The position numbers were made by a program, and so were the translations under genes. From positions 744,001-808,000 of the forward strand of contig NZ_JACHDY010000002.1 in the NCBI RefSeq assembly GCF_014201315.1: a stretch of 64,000 nt of DNA. The letters are read 5' to 3'. Origin of the DNA: Edaphobacter lichenicola. GTDB lineage: Bacteria > Acidobacteriota > Terriglobia > Terriglobales > Acidobacteriaceae. Shown in pieces: positions 42,761 to 52,486 of the stretch; the first letter of the stretch is position 1, and each line of letters opens with the position of its first letter. The notes under the pieces were generated by a model. It worked only from the letters and a program-made list of their open reading frames with translations, did no database searches and was not told where the DNA came from.

Positions 42761-43825
42761 TCAACGAATCTGTACCAGCTCCGCGTCAGCCCCATGCCCC
42801 GATGCGCCCGGCGTCACCGACGAGGTCTGCGGCGCGCGCCAGTGGTCGATGTAGCTCACCTGGTGCACACAACTGATCGTGCAGCTCGGAGCGCAGCTCT
42901 TCTCCGTCAAAAACTCCCGCTTCACATCGGCAGTCTGATACTGCGCCAGCGGCACCCCCGGATACCCACGCTGCTGGCTGCAATAGTGCACCAACCCGTT
43001 CTCGCAGATATACAGATACCGCCCGCCCGCCCGGCAACGCCAGTCATTCGTCTTCCCATTGGCGATCGCCTCCTGGAAGTGATTGAACCGCGAGTAGTTC
43101 CGCCGGGTCAGGTTACGCACCTTATCCCAGACCGTGCGCTCGGCCTCGCCCAACGGCTTCAACTGCCCGCTGCCATCGTGAATGATCCCAATCGTCGAGC
43201 TGAACCCCAGCGCCAGCGCCCGCTCACTCACCGTCAGCGCGTCGTTTGGATTCGCAATCCCGCCGCCAACCACCGAGTTGATATTCACGTGAAAGTCCGC
43301 GTGCTCCGCCAGCATCTGCAGCTTCTTGTCCAGCACCTTCAGGCTCTTCTTCGAGACCTCATCCGGCATCACGTTGTCGATAGAGATCTGCATATGATCG
43401 AGCCCGGCCTTATTCAGCCTTTCAATCCTGTCCGGCATCAGCAGATAGCCATTCGTGATCATCCCGGCAATCGCGCCGGTCTTCCGGATGCGAGCGATAA
43501 TCTGGTCCAGTTCCGGATGCAGCAGCGGCTCGCCGCCCGAGATCGTGATCACCGAGGTCCCCAGCCGCCCCAGATGGTCGATGCGTCGCAGCATCTCCTC
43601 CAGCGGCACAGGGTCCGAGTGGTCGTCGTACTCATTGCAGTAGGTGCACGCCAGGTTGCATCGCCGCATCGGCACAATGTGCGCCATATACGGATGCGCG
43701 GTCGACATCACCGCCGAACTGATCGAACCCAGCTCACGCAGCTTGCGCGTCACTGCCTTCCAGCGGCGCCTGGCAGTCATCGGACGGCTGCCATTCACCA
43801 CGGCAGTTGTAGGAGCAGAAGACAT
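42761..43825 (-). CDS. Radical SAM protein with C-terminal Cys cluster (SPASM-like)
   Basis: 354 residues. The iron-sulphur motif is CNLACTYC (Cys56, 60, 63), then GGEPLLHPELDQII and ISIDNVMPDEVSKKSL in the barrel. After residue 280 there are Cys residues in WRCRAGGRYLYICENGLVHYC and CAPSCTISCVHQ, giving auxiliary cluster ligands as in SPASM/twitch proteins. Such enzymes modify peptides or small molecules; the substrate is unknown, and no precursor peptide gene was found next to it. ATG at 43825 is used. It lies in the same direction as the PDZ and sigma genes upstream. Confidence 0.9.
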   Translation of the reverse strand: MSSAPTTAVVNGSRPMTARRRWKAVTRKLRELGSISSAVMSTAHPYMAHIVPMRRCNLACTYCNEYDDHSDPVPLEEMLRRIDHLGRLGTSVITISGGEPLLHPELDQIIARIRKTGAIAGMITNGYLLMPDRIERLNKAGLDHMQISIDNVMPDEVSKKSLKVLDKKLQMLAEHADFHVNINSVVGGGIANPNDALTVSERALALGFSSTIGIIHDGSGQLKPLGEAERTVWDKVRNLTRRNYSRFNHFQEAIANGKTNDWRCRAGGRYLYICENGLVHYCSQQRGYPGVPLAQYQTADVKREFLTEKSCAPSCTISCVHQVSYIDHWRAPQTSSVTPGASGHGADAELVQIR

Positions 43826-44005
43826 ATCATCTTCAAGTATATCGAAGTGCGCGCCGATCTCCTTCTTCCCCGACCAGAGGACCGGCAAATCCGCGCGAAA
43901 AGACCAAAAACTATGTCCCGGCTCCCTGCCAAAGAACTCGCGTCCTATCACCCAAATAAAGCTCTGCTAAAAAAACTCTGCCGAGTCTCCGAACCCCACT
44001 TCGCC

Positions 44006-45025
44006 CTACAATTTAGCCAGCAGTTCGCGGGTGTATTGGCTCGTCTCGCCAAAAAACTCCTCCAGCCCAAACCCTGGAATCACGCACGAGCGCTTCTTCG
44101 TATCCGGCGTCAGGGTCAGCGTCTGTTCCTGCTTGTCGCGAATCACCACCACCGGCACCGGCCGCCCCCGGTTGTCGTGGATCGTCTTGGTCCAGTCGGT
44201 TCCACTCGAAACCGCGATCGAGTTCACCCGCACCACCACATCTCCCGCCTTCATCCCAGCCTGCTCCGCCGGACTGTTGCTGTCGACGCTCCGCACCAGC
44301 AGCCCCGCTCCACCCTCCGCGCCAAAAAAACCCGCAAGTTGCGGTCCCATCACCTCAAGCTGAGCGCCTGTGTAAGACGAACTCAGAATCATACTCATCG
44401 CCAGCATCTCCCGATGCCCCTTGGGAGTCGTTGCCGTGCCGGACGACGTCGAGGCGCCCATAAAACTATTGCCGCCCCGCACAGACCCCGAAGGCCCATC
44501 CCCCGGAGCCGGAACCGTGTAGTGCTGGTCCCAGGCCTGCTGTCCGACCGTTCGCCGATCCGCCATCTGCATGGTCATGGTCATCGTCTGCCCATCGCGG
44601 CTGACCACGAAGCTCACCGTCCGCCCTACCGGCTGATCCCGCAGCAACCGCTTCAACTGCTCCTGGCCGTCAATCGCCTGGCCGTTCATCTGCAGGATCA
44701 CATCATGCATCCGCATCCCTGCCTTGCAGGCCGGTCCATCATGATCCAGACTCACAATCTCCGCCCCACGCGCCTCTTTCATCCGCAGAGAACCAATCTG
44801 ATCGTCGCTTACATCGCGTGCGTCCACCCCGAGGTACCCCTGCGCCGCGTACTTGTGCGAACCGCCCCCCATCGCTCCCACGAGCACCGTGCGCCCAGAC
44901 CAGAGCCCAGACCAGAGAGGAATACTCTGCGCCGCGAGCGAACTATGCCCGCCCGGCAGACCAGTCGTCCCAGCCATCAGCGCCACAACCCCCGCCACAA
45001 TCCCAAGCGACCTGCGGTATCTCAT
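44006..45025 (-). CDS. Exported protein with two PDZ domains
   Basis: 339 residues. A signal/anchor (about 5-25) is followed by two PDZ-like domains: one around YLGVDARDVSDDQIGSLRM, then AKAGMRMHDVILQMNGQAIDG, and the second around AGLLVRSVDSNSPAEQAGMKAGDVVVRVNS. No protease domain is present. A Gly/Ser/Thr-rich linker (about 175-200) joins them. It follows the HEAT-type anti-sigma gene by 63 bp on the same strand and may help sense envelope signals (inference). ATG at 45025. Confidence 0.87.
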   Translation of the reverse strand: MRYRRSLGIVAGVVALMAGTTGLPGGHSSLAAQSIPLWSGLWSGRTVLVGAMGGGSHKYAAQGYLGVDARDVSDDQIGSLRMKEARGAEIVSLDHDGPACKAGMRMHDVILQMNGQAIDGQEQLKRLLRDQPVGRTVSFVVSRDGQTMTMTMQMADRRTVGQQAWDQHYTVPAPGDGPSGSVRGGNSFMGASTSSGTATTPKGHREMLAMSMILSSSYTGAQLEVMGPQLAGFFGAEGGAGLLVRSVDSNSPAEQAGMKAGDVVVRVNSIAVSSGTDWTKTIHDNRGRPVPVVVIRDKQEQTLTLTPDTKKRSCVIPGFGLEEFFGETSQYTRELLAKL

Positions 45026-45088
45026 CGGCCTACCCTCATCCGCACCTACTCTCGCACTCGGCAACGGAGCGCACTTATCCTGCCCTGT

Positions 45089-46075
45089 CTACTGAATATC
45101 TGCGGAGCTCTGCAGCGCGTTATACGATGCCGTCCGAATATACGGATTTGCGTCCTGCGTTGAAACCGTTCGCAGCACTTGCCGCACACTCGAGTCCGAC
45201 TGCACCGGCTCCAGCAACCCAATCGCGGTCTTCCGAACCTGCGCATCCGAATCATGCATCACGGCTTCGAGAACCGCATCGCGCACATGCTGATCCTGTC
45301 CCACAAAACGCTGCAACCCCTCGAGCGCCGTCATGCGAACCCCGGCATCCTGGTCATATCGCAGCGACACCATCAGCGCATTGCGAATCTCTTTACCGTC
45401 TACGGCAGTCGGCTGGCACGCATGCCCTGACTTGCATTCGTTCGTCAGCAACGCAACCGAATCCTTCCGCACTGTATCCGCGCCATCCACGCCGGCGGCA
45501 CGTGTCCCCACCATCAACAGGTTCCGAATCTCCGGACTGTCCAGCGATCCCTCCATCGTCTCGGGAACCACCCTGTTGTACTTCACCTGCACCAGCTCCG
45601 AGTTCGGCGTCTGCACGATCCCGGTCACATTGGCGATCACGCCTTTATCCACGCCTTCATCCGGACCCGTGACAACGACCGGCTTCTGAGGCTTCGGCGC
45701 ATGCGCCACCTGATAGCGCAGCGTAAAGTTGCCTGCCAGGAACCCCACCCCCAGCAGCAGCGTCGCCAACGCCGGAGCGCCTTGCACATGCCCCAGCCAG
45801 CGATAAAAATGTGTCCTTAGTTGAGTAAGAAACCCATGCGGCGGGATCATATCCAGCTCGTCGTCGAGCCGCATCCGCGACTGCGCCAGAAGATTCGGCG
45901 AAGGCTCCAGCACGGGCAACAACGCCAACCGCTCTTCGAACATCTGGAACGCCTCCAGCTCCGCGCGGCAACCCTCGCACTCGGTCAGATGTTGTTCCAA
46001 TCCCCCAGCCAGCTCATCGGGCAGCTCGCCGTAGTTCAACAAAACGATACAGTCTCTTGCGCTCTCACACTTCAT
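45089..46075 (-). CDS. Membrane anti-sigma factor with HEAT-like repeats
   Basis: 328 residues. The N-terminal zinc-binding anti-sigma (ZAS-like) motif is HLTECEGC (His29, Cys33, Cys36). A transmembrane helix follows at about 100-120 (APALATLLLGVGFLAGNF), then a periplasmic part with HEAT-like repeats: IRNALMVSLRYDQDAGVRMTALEGL, VRDAVLEAVMHDSDAQVRKTAI, VRQVLRTVSTQDANPYIRTAS. The HEAT repeats may bind an envelope partner, perhaps the PDZ protein downstream. It follows the sigma gene by 104 bp on the same strand and is its probable antagonist. Confidence 0.87.
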   Translation of the reverse strand: MKCESARDCIVLLNYGELPDELAGGLEQHLTECEGCRAELEAFQMFEERLALLPVLEPSPNLLAQSRMRLDDELDMIPPHGFLTQLRTHFYRWLGHVQGAPALATLLLGVGFLAGNFTLRYQVAHAPKPQKPVVVTGPDEGVDKGVIANVTGIVQTPNSELVQVKYNRVVPETMEGSLDSPEIRNLLMVGTRAAGVDGADTVRKDSVALLTNECKSGHACQPTAVDGKEIRNALMVSLRYDQDAGVRMTALEGLQRFVGQDQHVRDAVLEAVMHDSDAQVRKTAIGLLEPVQSDSSVRQVLRTVSTQDANPYIRTASYNALQSSADIQ

Positions 46076-46179
46076 TGTCCTACCTCAACCAGCCTCAAAT
46101 TTTTGCTTGTTCTTCGTGGGCTCTACGTGCGCCCTTATAAAATCATTCCCAACCCGCCTGCACTCACTACTCACGGCTT

Positions 46180-46971
46180 CTACCGAAGCTCCGCCAGATT
46201 AGCCCGCAGCTTTCGCGTGGCCCGGAACAGCGTATTCTTAGCCGTCTCTTCCGTCGTGCTCAACATCTCCCCGATCGTCCGCAGCTTCAGCCCCTGATAG
46301 TGCTTCAGCTCGAACACCGTTCGCTCGCGCGGTGTCAGCTTGTTCAAAGCCTCGCCGATCCGCTCACTCATCACCTTCCGGTCCAACTCCCGCCCCGGGT
46401 TCGCCATCGCCCGGTCGTCGGTGATATTGGCCATCAGGTCCATCTCATCGCCACTGGCATCCAACACCGTCGCCGGATCTTCCCTGCGGCTCTTTCGCCT
46501 TCTCAACTGATCCAGGCAAAGGTTTGTGACAATCCGGTAAAGCCATGTATAAAAGCTGCACTCGAACCGGAAGTTCCCCAGGTGGCGATAAGCCTTGATG
46601 AAGGCCTCCTGGTGGACGTCCTGCGCATCCTGCTCATTGCCGAGCATATGCAGCGCCAGCCGAAGCACAGACTGGTCATATCGCCGCACCAGAGCGTCGA
46701 ACGCCGTTCGCTGGCCCTTCTGCGCCTCGCGAATCAGCTCGTCGTCTTCGGTTCGCTGCTGTGCCCGCGCATCCAGCTGCGCCTGCGTCAGCTTGCCGCC
46801 GTTCCTAGTTCCTGGTTGAGCCGCTGCCTTTGCCATCGCTGGCAACGATTCTACCGCTGTTGCCCCTAATAATCCCGCGGCAAACGGGCTGACGTGCCGT
46901 TTTCGGAGCCCCACAGCGAGCGGAGAAGACAACTCCCCGCCAGGATTCAACCTAGCAACCTCTGCATTCAT
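46180..46971 (-). CDS. ECF-type RNA polymerase sigma factor (RpoE-like)
   Basis: 263 residues. Sigma2 is seen in [20 protein letters not shown], and [23 protein letters not shown] with a [21 protein letters not shown] core helix. Sigma4 has [26 protein letters not shown]. The N-terminus has about 90 extra residues (start at 46971, MNAEVARLN); MAKAAAQPG at about 46836 is an alternative start. It is followed by a membrane anti-sigma gene, so it should respond to an envelope signal. Confidence 0.94.
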   Translation of the reverse strand: MNAEVARLNPGGELSSPLAVGLRKRHVSPFAAGLLGATAVESLPAMAKAAAQPGTRNGGKLTQAQLDARAQQRTEDDELIREAQKGQRTAFDALVRRYDQSVLRLALHMLGNEQDAQDVHQEAFIKAYRHLGNFRFECSFYTWLYRIVTNLCLDQLRRRKSRREDPATVLDASGDEMDLMANITDDRAMANPGRELDRKVMSERIGEALNKLTPRERTVFELKHYQGLKLRTIGEMLSTTEETAKNTLFRATRKLRANLAELR

Positions 46972-47202
46972 CGTTCTGACTCCGGAGTCAGGAAATCGAA
47001 CTACACCCCAATAGACCCCCAAACTTGCAAAAGGTGAGCATCCAGAGCTACCACAAAAGGGGCAGCCCAAACCATCCCATAACACTCGTCGGTAGTGGGT
47101 AACTTCGAAACTTGACCACTAACCGCTCGTCATCTCGACCGCAAGCCGCCCACTTGGCGCGCCGCAGGGGTAGCTGTTACTTCACCCAACCGGAATAACA
47201 TC

Positions 47203-47281
47203 GTCATCTCGACCCTGAGCGAAGTCGAACGGGCGGCGCACTTTGCCGCCGCAGTGGAGAGACCCCCGCATTTCGTTTGCC
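47203..47281 (+). repeat. Dispersed intergenic repeat, family C (copy 2)
   Basis: GTCATCTCGACCCTGAGCGA, AGTCGAACGGGCGGCG, then GAGACCCCCGCATTTCGTTTGCC, with a CGGCG...CGCCG hairpin in the middle. It shares word order with 6251-6307. A further partial word CGTCATCTCGACCGC starts near 47129. The whole gap 46972-47376 holds no gene. Confidence 0.6.
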
Positions 47282-47376
47282 TGTCTCAGCCGTGTTCCAG
47301 CCATCTCAATCCATCGACCCGCCCCATCGACCCCCGCCTAAGTCACGTGAGCCCCACCATCCGGTAAACTCACCCA

Positions 47377-48051
47377 ATGCCTCCCCGTCCGACCGCCGCG
47401 CCAAGCCTCTTCTCCGAAGCCCCCACACCCAATCCGCCTGCCGCAAAAAAGACCGATTGGATCAACGCCCACTGCGACGGCGGAGCACGCGGCAACCCCG
47501 GCCCCTCCGGCTACGGCGCGCTCATCCAGGACGACCAGGGCAACGTCCTCGCCGAGCTCTCCGAGTTCCTTGGCCTCCGCACCAACAACTACGCCGAGTA
47601 CTCCGGCCTCCTCGGCTGCCTGCAATACGCCCTCGATCACCACCACCCCCGCCTCCGCGTCGTCTCCGACTCCGAGCTGATGGTCAAGCAGATCCAGGGC
47701 AAGTACAAGGTCAACTCCCCCGACCTGAAGCCCCTCTGGCATGAGGCCCGAAGCCGCATCGCCAAACTCGAAGCCTTCGAGATCACTCACGCCCTCCGCC
47801 ACAAAAACAAGGACGCCGACCGCCTCGCCAACGAAGCCATGGACCGCGGAATGCATCGCGGTCCAGCCACTGGGTCCAGCGCACCCAGCCCAATCAAAGC
47901 CAACCCCTACCCCACCAAAGCCGAAGCCCCGCCCAACCCCTACGCCAAAGCCGACACCATGCTCCGCGGCTTCACCAAGGACGGCGTCGTCCACATCCTC
48001 GGCAACGCCACCCTCCCCGACGGCGTCTTCGTCAAAATCATCCGCGAATAG
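47377..48051 (+). CDS. RNase HI-like protein (reverse transcriptase-like domain)
   Basis: 224 residues. The RNase H fold is recognised by WINAHCDGGARGNPGPSGYG (first Asp near 34), the Glu in TNNYAEYSGLL, the Asp in RVVSDSELMVKQIQGKY and a last acidic residue in KDADRLANEAM. It cleaves RNA in RNA/DNA hybrids. An N-terminal Pro/Ala-rich segment and a C-terminal extension (ANPYPTKAEAPPNPYAKAD, then a GVVHILGNATLPDGVFV end) are extra; the end resembles a short beta domain. ATG at 47377. Confidence 0.9.
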   Translation: MPPRPTAAPSLFSEAPTPNPPAAKKTDWINAHCDGGARGNPGPSGYGALIQDDQGNVLAELSEFLGLRTNNYAEYSGLLGCLQYALDHHHPRLRVVSDSELMVKQIQGKYKVNSPDLKPLWHEARSRIAKLEAFEITHALRHKNKDADRLANEAMDRGMHRGPATGSSAPSPIKANPYPTKAEAPPNPYAKADTMLRGFTKDGVVHILGNATLPDGVFVKIIRE

Positions 48052-48207
48052 CTGCCTTCTCCCTGAAGGCACCCAGCCCTTGGATGCGTCCCCGTAGTGC
48101 CCGAAAGACTGCAAATCACAAGCGGCCTCAGAAAAAAGCATTTGCCAATTTGCCTTTCACCTGACACCATTCCCAATATCTTCCACAAGAGCGAGGGACC
48201 GTCAGAT

Positions 48208-49419
48208 ATGACTGGAAACCCAAACAGAAACCCGGACAGATCGGATCATGGGCGTCTGACCCTTGTTGGGGCATACCTCATCGCTGCGCTCCTGGCTATC
48301 GTCGGTGCGGTGCTGGCGCTGAAGCACGTCGGCAACGAGGTGGCGTTCACCATCTTCGGCCAGGAGTTCACCAAGGGCGGCATCGCTGCGGCCGGACTTT
48401 TTCTTGCTGCGGTTATCGTCATCCTGGTCAGCAGAAGCGCCGCCCGGAGATCCCGCAGCGTGACCATAGGCGACATCCGCACCGCGGGGTCAGGTTCCCC
48501 AGGGTTTGTCGGCGGAGACTATGGCTCGTCCGCGCCAGCCGGCCCCGCAGCGCCCATCGAAAAAGTAAAGATGGGCGACGTCACCACCCTGGGAGCCCAC
48601 TCTCCCGGCGTTGTGATGGGAAACTTCACCGTCCATATCGATCAGCAGATCGTTCAAAATGCAAAGCTGAAGAGCCGGACACAGTGGCGCCCTCTCTCCG
48701 TGCAAAAGATCCCGCTCATCAGCGACAGCGATGCCGCAAAGCAGGGCTTTCTGCAGACCATGTGCCTCGCTCTCGCAAAGACCTTTCCTACCCAGCCGTA
48801 CACCCGTTTTGTCTCCGCGTTCACCATCGAGGAGAGGATCGTGCCCGACAACCACAAGGCTCTCGTCGTCACCGCGATCAGCCAGCGTGCCGACTTCTGC
48901 CGCAACCTCCACGAAATTGCCGAACGTGACATCAAAGCTTTCTTCCCTCTCTATGAACTGCCCTTCAATAGTCCCGAGAGAAACAGGCTTCTGGACAAGA
49001 TCAAAGCCGATCACGCCAAAGAGCTGGAACATCTCAATGCAAACTTCCGTGTTCTATTCGGACCTCTCGGCTTCAGCGAGGCGTGGACGCCTGTGGAGTG
49101 TATCGTCGACGGAACTGCCAAAACCATCAGCATTCAGGAGCTGCCCGCCTCGACCGACTACGCCACCTTTCCCGATAAGCTGCAAACCACAAGCGAACTG
49201 ATGCAGTATCTCGCCGGCTTTACCCAGGGCCCTATCATCCACGTGACCGAATTTGACTTGGTCACAAAAAATCCTTCACTTCTAAGATTGTTGATGGATC
49301 TCCTCGATCACACAAAGTTCAAACTGGAGTCCTTCAGGGTTGGACTGGATGATCCCGAGGAGTGGGACTACGTCAACCCTCAGTTCGACGCGGAGAGTGG
49401 CCTCGCTGCTAGCCGGTAG
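48208..49419 (+). CDS. Membrane protein of unknown family
   Basis: 403 residues from the ATG at 48208; a GTG at 48097 would add 37. Two transmembrane helices (about 17-36 and 49-68) are followed by a Gly/Ser linker with repeat-like phrases VTIGDIRT and VKMGDVTTLGAHSPGVVMGNFTV, which look like short beta repeats. A large soluble C-terminal domain then begins at TQWRPLSVQKIPLI. No signature motif was recognised; the soluble part is helical/strand mixed, with FPTQPYTRFVSAFTIEERI and WTPVECIVDG. Stand-alone, between RNase HI and MarR. Confidence 0.75.
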   Translation: MTGNPNRNPDRSDHGRLTLVGAYLIAALLAIVGAVLALKHVGNEVAFTIFGQEFTKGGIAAAGLFLAAVIVILVSRSAARRSRSVTIGDIRTAGSGSPGFVGGDYGSSAPAGPAAPIEKVKMGDVTTLGAHSPGVVMGNFTVHIDQQIVQNAKLKSRTQWRPLSVQKIPLISDSDAAKQGFLQTMCLALAKTFPTQPYTRFVSAFTIEERIVPDNHKALVVTAISQRADFCRNLHEIAERDIKAFFPLYELPFNSPERNRLLDKIKADHAKELEHLNANFRVLFGPLGFSEAWTPVECIVDGTAKTISIQELPASTDYATFPDKLQTTSELMQYLAGFTQGPIIHVTEFDLVTKNPSLLRLLMDLLDHTKFKLESFRVGLDDPEEWDYVNPQFDAESGLAASR

Positions 49420-49455
49420 CTAGCTGCTTCGAGCCTTCGAACGCACCATCCAACC

Positions 49456-49926
49456 TCACAACTCTGCGCCGTCTGCGGTACGGGCCAGGCTCCGGCAGAC
49501 CTCCTCCACCGCACCCATTTGCCCAATCATCCCCTCGAGTTTCACCGCCCCAAACCTGTCCTCGAAGCGCCTCTGCATCCCATCCAGAATCCCAGCCACT
49601 CGGACTGCCCGCCGGCGCCCCGCGGGCAACAGCACCAACCGAAGCGCACGCGCATCTTCCACATCCATCTTTCTGCGAACCAGCCCCTTCGCCTCCAGCG
49701 ACGAGACGCAGTGGCTTATATTGCCTCGAGTCGTTTGAAACGTCTCCGCCAGATGCGACGGCTGTATCTCCCCTGTTCTTTCGAAGAGAATCGCCGCCAG
49801 CACCAGCGACTCGAACAGAGTGACGCCTTGCCCCCGCAGAACCTGATTGACCGCAGACTCCATCCGGCGAGCAGCACGAATCGTCTGCACCACAGGGCTC
49901 TGACTCAAAAACGCATCAATCCTCAC
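49456..49926 (-). CDS. MarR-family transcriptional regulator
   Basis: 156 residues. The winged helix is seen in PSHLAETFQTTRGNISHCVSSLEAKGLVRR, with the wing RKMDVEDARALRLVLLPAGRR. The N-terminal helices (MRIDAFLSQSPVVQTIRAARRME) serve dimerisation. It likely represses itself and the divergent TonB receptor gene through an operator in the 120-bp gap. Ligand unknown. Confidence 0.92.
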   Translation of the reverse strand: MRIDAFLSQSPVVQTIRAARRMESAVNQVLRGQGVTLFESLVLAAILFERTGEIQPSHLAETFQTTRGNISHCVSSLEAKGLVRRKMDVEDARALRLVLLPAGRRRAVRVAGILDGMQRRFEDRFGAVKLEGMIGQMGAVEEVCRSLARTADGAEL

Positions 49927-49987
49927 CTGATCTCCTCAACATCAATCAAAAAGCAGCGCAACCAGCTTATATGGTTTACCGGATCAA

Positions 49988-49999
49988 TTGTTTAGACAA
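49988..49999. promoter_or_regulatory. Candidate MarR operator
   Basis: TTGTTTAGACAA is an imperfect palindrome (TTGT-N4-ACAA) in the divergent promoter region between the MarR gene and the TonB receptor gene, 48 bp before the latter's ATG. Position and form fit a MarR site; not tested. Confidence 0.4.
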
Positions 50000-50047
50000 G
50001 GACAAAACTACTTTTCACTCCGCTCGCGCAAGGACGATGATGGACTC

Positions 50048-51973
50048 ATGCCCGCGCACCAATTAAAAAGATATGTGAAGCGAAATCTACTGCCTGTAAT
50101 CTTCTGCGTCGGCACAGCCCTCTCCCAGCAGCCACCCCCTCCATCATCCACCGCCAATCCGCAGAGGCCTGCACCCATCCCTGCCATCGCCGAAAGCATC
50201 ACCGTCACCACCACCCTCGAACCCCTCCCTCTCGCCGAGAGCGACCGCTCCGTCAACCTCCTCTCGCCACGCGACCAGCCCCTCATCTCGAACAGCGTCG
50301 TAGACCTCCTCCGCCAGGACCCCTCCCTCAACCTGCAGGCCCGCGCAACCAACGGCGTCCAGGCCGACCTCTCCCTCCGCGGCACCACCTTCGAGCAGTC
50401 CCTCATCCTCCTCAACGGCCTCCGCATCAACGACCCCGAGACCGGCCACCTCAACCTCGACCTCCCCATCCCCCTCGACGCCGTCACCAGAATCGACATC
50501 CTCCACGGATCGGGATCAACGTTTTACGGCTCCGACGCCATCGGCGGCGCCGTCAACCTTCTCACCCAACCGCCCGCCCCCGGCCTCGCCATCGTAGCCA
50601 GCGCAGGAGCAGGCAGCTTCTACTCCATCGAGCAGCACCTCCGCGCCTCCTACACCCGCGGCCCCATCGCCGAGCAGCTCACCGGCAGCCGCGACACCTC
50701 CGACGGCTTCATCCCCGACCGCAACTACTCGTCGAACGCCCTCGCCTCCGAGACCTGGCTCACGCTAAAACCCGGCACAACCGACATCCTCCTCGCCGCC
50801 AGCGACCGCCCCTACGGCGCCAACCTCTTCTACGGCCCCTACGACTCCCAGGAGCGCACCAAAGGCTGGTTCGCCAGCATCCAGCAGCAGCTCGGCCAAC
50901 GCACCGCCGCCAGCTTCGGCTACCGCCGCCACTCCGACCTCTTCGTCCTCTTCGCCGACCAGCCGCAGATCTACGAGAACAACCACATCACCACCAGCTA
51001 CGAAGCAGCGCTCCGCCGCGCCGACACCCTCAGCCCGAACACCACCCTCTCTTACGGCCTCGAAGCCAACGGCGACTCCATCCACTCGAACTCGCTCGGT
51101 CAACACGCCCGCAACCAGGGCGCAGGCTACGCCAACCTCAACCTCCGCGCCCCTTCGAATCGGTATCTAGCCCGCTTCTCCCTGTCCATCGGAGCACGCG
51201 ACGAAGTCCTCTCCAGCAACGGCAACGTCTTCTCCCCCAGCATCGCCGCCGCCTACACCCTCACCCACACCACGCGCCTCCGCACCTCCGGCGGCCACGG
51301 CTTCCGCCTCCCCACCTACGTCGATCTCTACTACGCCGACCCCACCACCATCGGCAACCCCAACCTCAAACCCGAGTCCTCCTGGAGCTACGAAGCAGGC
51401 ATCGACTGGACTCCAAACAACGGACGCCTCACCCTCACCACAACCGCCTTCCGCCTCCAGCAAAAAGACACCATCGACTACTCGAAGCTAGCCCTCGCCA
51501 CGCCAACCCTCACCTTCGCCGAACCCTACCAGGCCGTCAACATCCAGAACCTCAACATCACCGGAGCCGAGACCACCCTCCGCCTCCGCCTCACCACCAC
51601 CCAGAACCTGCAGTTCAGCTACACCGCCGCCCACGCCGCCTCACCCCCCGCCAACCTCATCTCCGAGTACGCCTACAACTACGCCGCACAAAACGCCATC
51701 TTCGCCTGGAATGGAACCCTGCCCGGAATCCTGCCGTCTGCAATCGGCCACCAGATCAACGCCCGCACCCAAATCAACATCGTCCAACGCACCCAGCACA
51801 CCGCCTACCCGCTCTGGGACGTCGCACTCTCGCGCAACACCGGCCACATTCGCCCCTACCTCCGCCTGCTGAACCTGAGCAACACCGGCTACCAGGAGAT
51901 TCCCCAGGTTCCCCTGCAAGGCCGCACCATCCTCGCCGGCACAGAGTTCAACTGGACCACTTCGCGCCATTAG
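50048..51973 (+). CDS. TonB-dependent receptor (BtuB-like)
   Basis: 641 residues. An N-terminal signal (about 1-32) precedes a plug domain: DLLRQDPSLNLQARATNGVQADLSLRGTTF, and LLNGLRINDPETGHLN, the usual phrases. The 22-strand barrel ends in an aromatic-rich C-terminus, with SNTGYQEIPQVPLQGRTILAGTEFNW. The short plug and loops resemble the BtuB/siderophore group; substrate unknown, and no riboswitch was seen upstream. Start at 50048 (MPAHQ) because an earlier TTG at 49988 lies in the regulatory palindrome. Confidence 0.9.
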   Translation: MPAHQLKRYVKRNLLPVIFCVGTALSQQPPPPSSTANPQRPAPIPAIAESITVTTTLEPLPLAESDRSVNLLSPRDQPLISNSVVDLLRQDPSLNLQARATNGVQADLSLRGTTFEQSLILLNGLRINDPETGHLNLDLPIPLDAVTRIDILHGSGSTFYGSDAIGGAVNLLTQPPAPGLAIVASAGAGSFYSIEQHLRASYTRGPIAEQLTGSRDTSDGFIPDRNYSSNALASETWLTLKPGTTDILLAASDRPYGANLFYGPYDSQERTKGWFASIQQQLGQRTAASFGYRRHSDLFVLFADQPQIYENNHITTSYEAALRRADTLSPNTTLSYGLEANGDSIHSNSLGQHARNQGAGYANLNLRAPSNRYLARFSLSIGARDEVLSSNGNVFSPSIAAAYTLTHTTRLRTSGGHGFRLPTYVDLYYADPTTIGNPNLKPESSWSYEAGIDWTPNNGRLTLTTTAFRLQQKDTIDYSKLALATPTLTFAEPYQAVNIQNLNITGAETTLRLRLTTTQNLQFSYTAAHAASPPANLISEYAYNYAAQNAIFAWNGTLPGILPSAIGHQINARTQINIVQRTQHTAYPLWDVALSRNTGHIRPYLRLLNLSNTGYQEIPQVPLQGRTILAGTEFNWTTSRH

Positions 51974-52030
51974 CCCGGCACAAGTCGGGCATTCCCAGCG
52001 AACCCATCCAGGAACACCCAACCGCCAGAA

Positions 52031-52486
52031 CTACTGTTTGTCGTAAACGTCCTCCCCGGCCACCGGCTTCCCGTCCGCACCAGTTCCCTTGACCGAGGTC
52101 GAAAGCATCTTCCCGTCTGCCGAAACGACGGCATGGCGTGTCCTGATCTCTTTTCCGGCTTTCGTAAAGGTATTGACGCGACTGTGAGAGCTGACCACCT
52201 TTGAGCTGACGCCGTCGAAGTCGCCCTCCATGACGCTCCCTACCCCGCCTTTGACCGGAACCGTATATTTCACCGATATCGGCGAGCCATCACCGGTCGT
52301 GCCAGTACCAGTCACCTGAAGACTGGCGCCCTGCTCCTCAATTACAAGTGTTACGTTCTTTGGTGCGGTACCGGTCGTATATTTTGTCTTTGCCGAGTTG
52401 AGCGTCCATGTCCCAACGAAGGGATCACTAGCCAGCAGCGGCGTCGCAAACGCTAACAGCGCTAACGCGCACAGAATCTTTCGCAT
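52031..52486 (-). CDS. Exported small beta-rich protein
   Basis: 151 residues. A signal peptide (about 1-19, cleavage at LLASD) is followed by a lipocalin-like small beta protein with FVGTWTLNSAKTKYTTGTAP, the repeated GTGTTGDGSPISVKYTVPVKGG and a C-terminal STSVKGTGADGKPVAGEDV. Similar proteins in Acidobacteriota are annotated as hypothetical. Convergent with the TonB receptor gene. Confidence 0.75.
   Translation of the reverse strand: MRKILCALALLAFATPLLASDPFVGTWTLNSAKTKYTTGTAPKNVTLVIEEQGASLQVTGTGTTGDGSPISVKYTVPVKGGVGSVMEGDFDGVSSKVVSSHSRVNTFTKAGKEIRTRHAVVSADGKMLSTSVKGTGADGKPVAGEDVYDKQ

Noticed and set aside
49927..50047. Cobalamin riboswitch before the BtuB-like receptor
   Set aside because: The gap is only about 120 bp, with no B12-box-like sequence; a MarR operator is a better reading.
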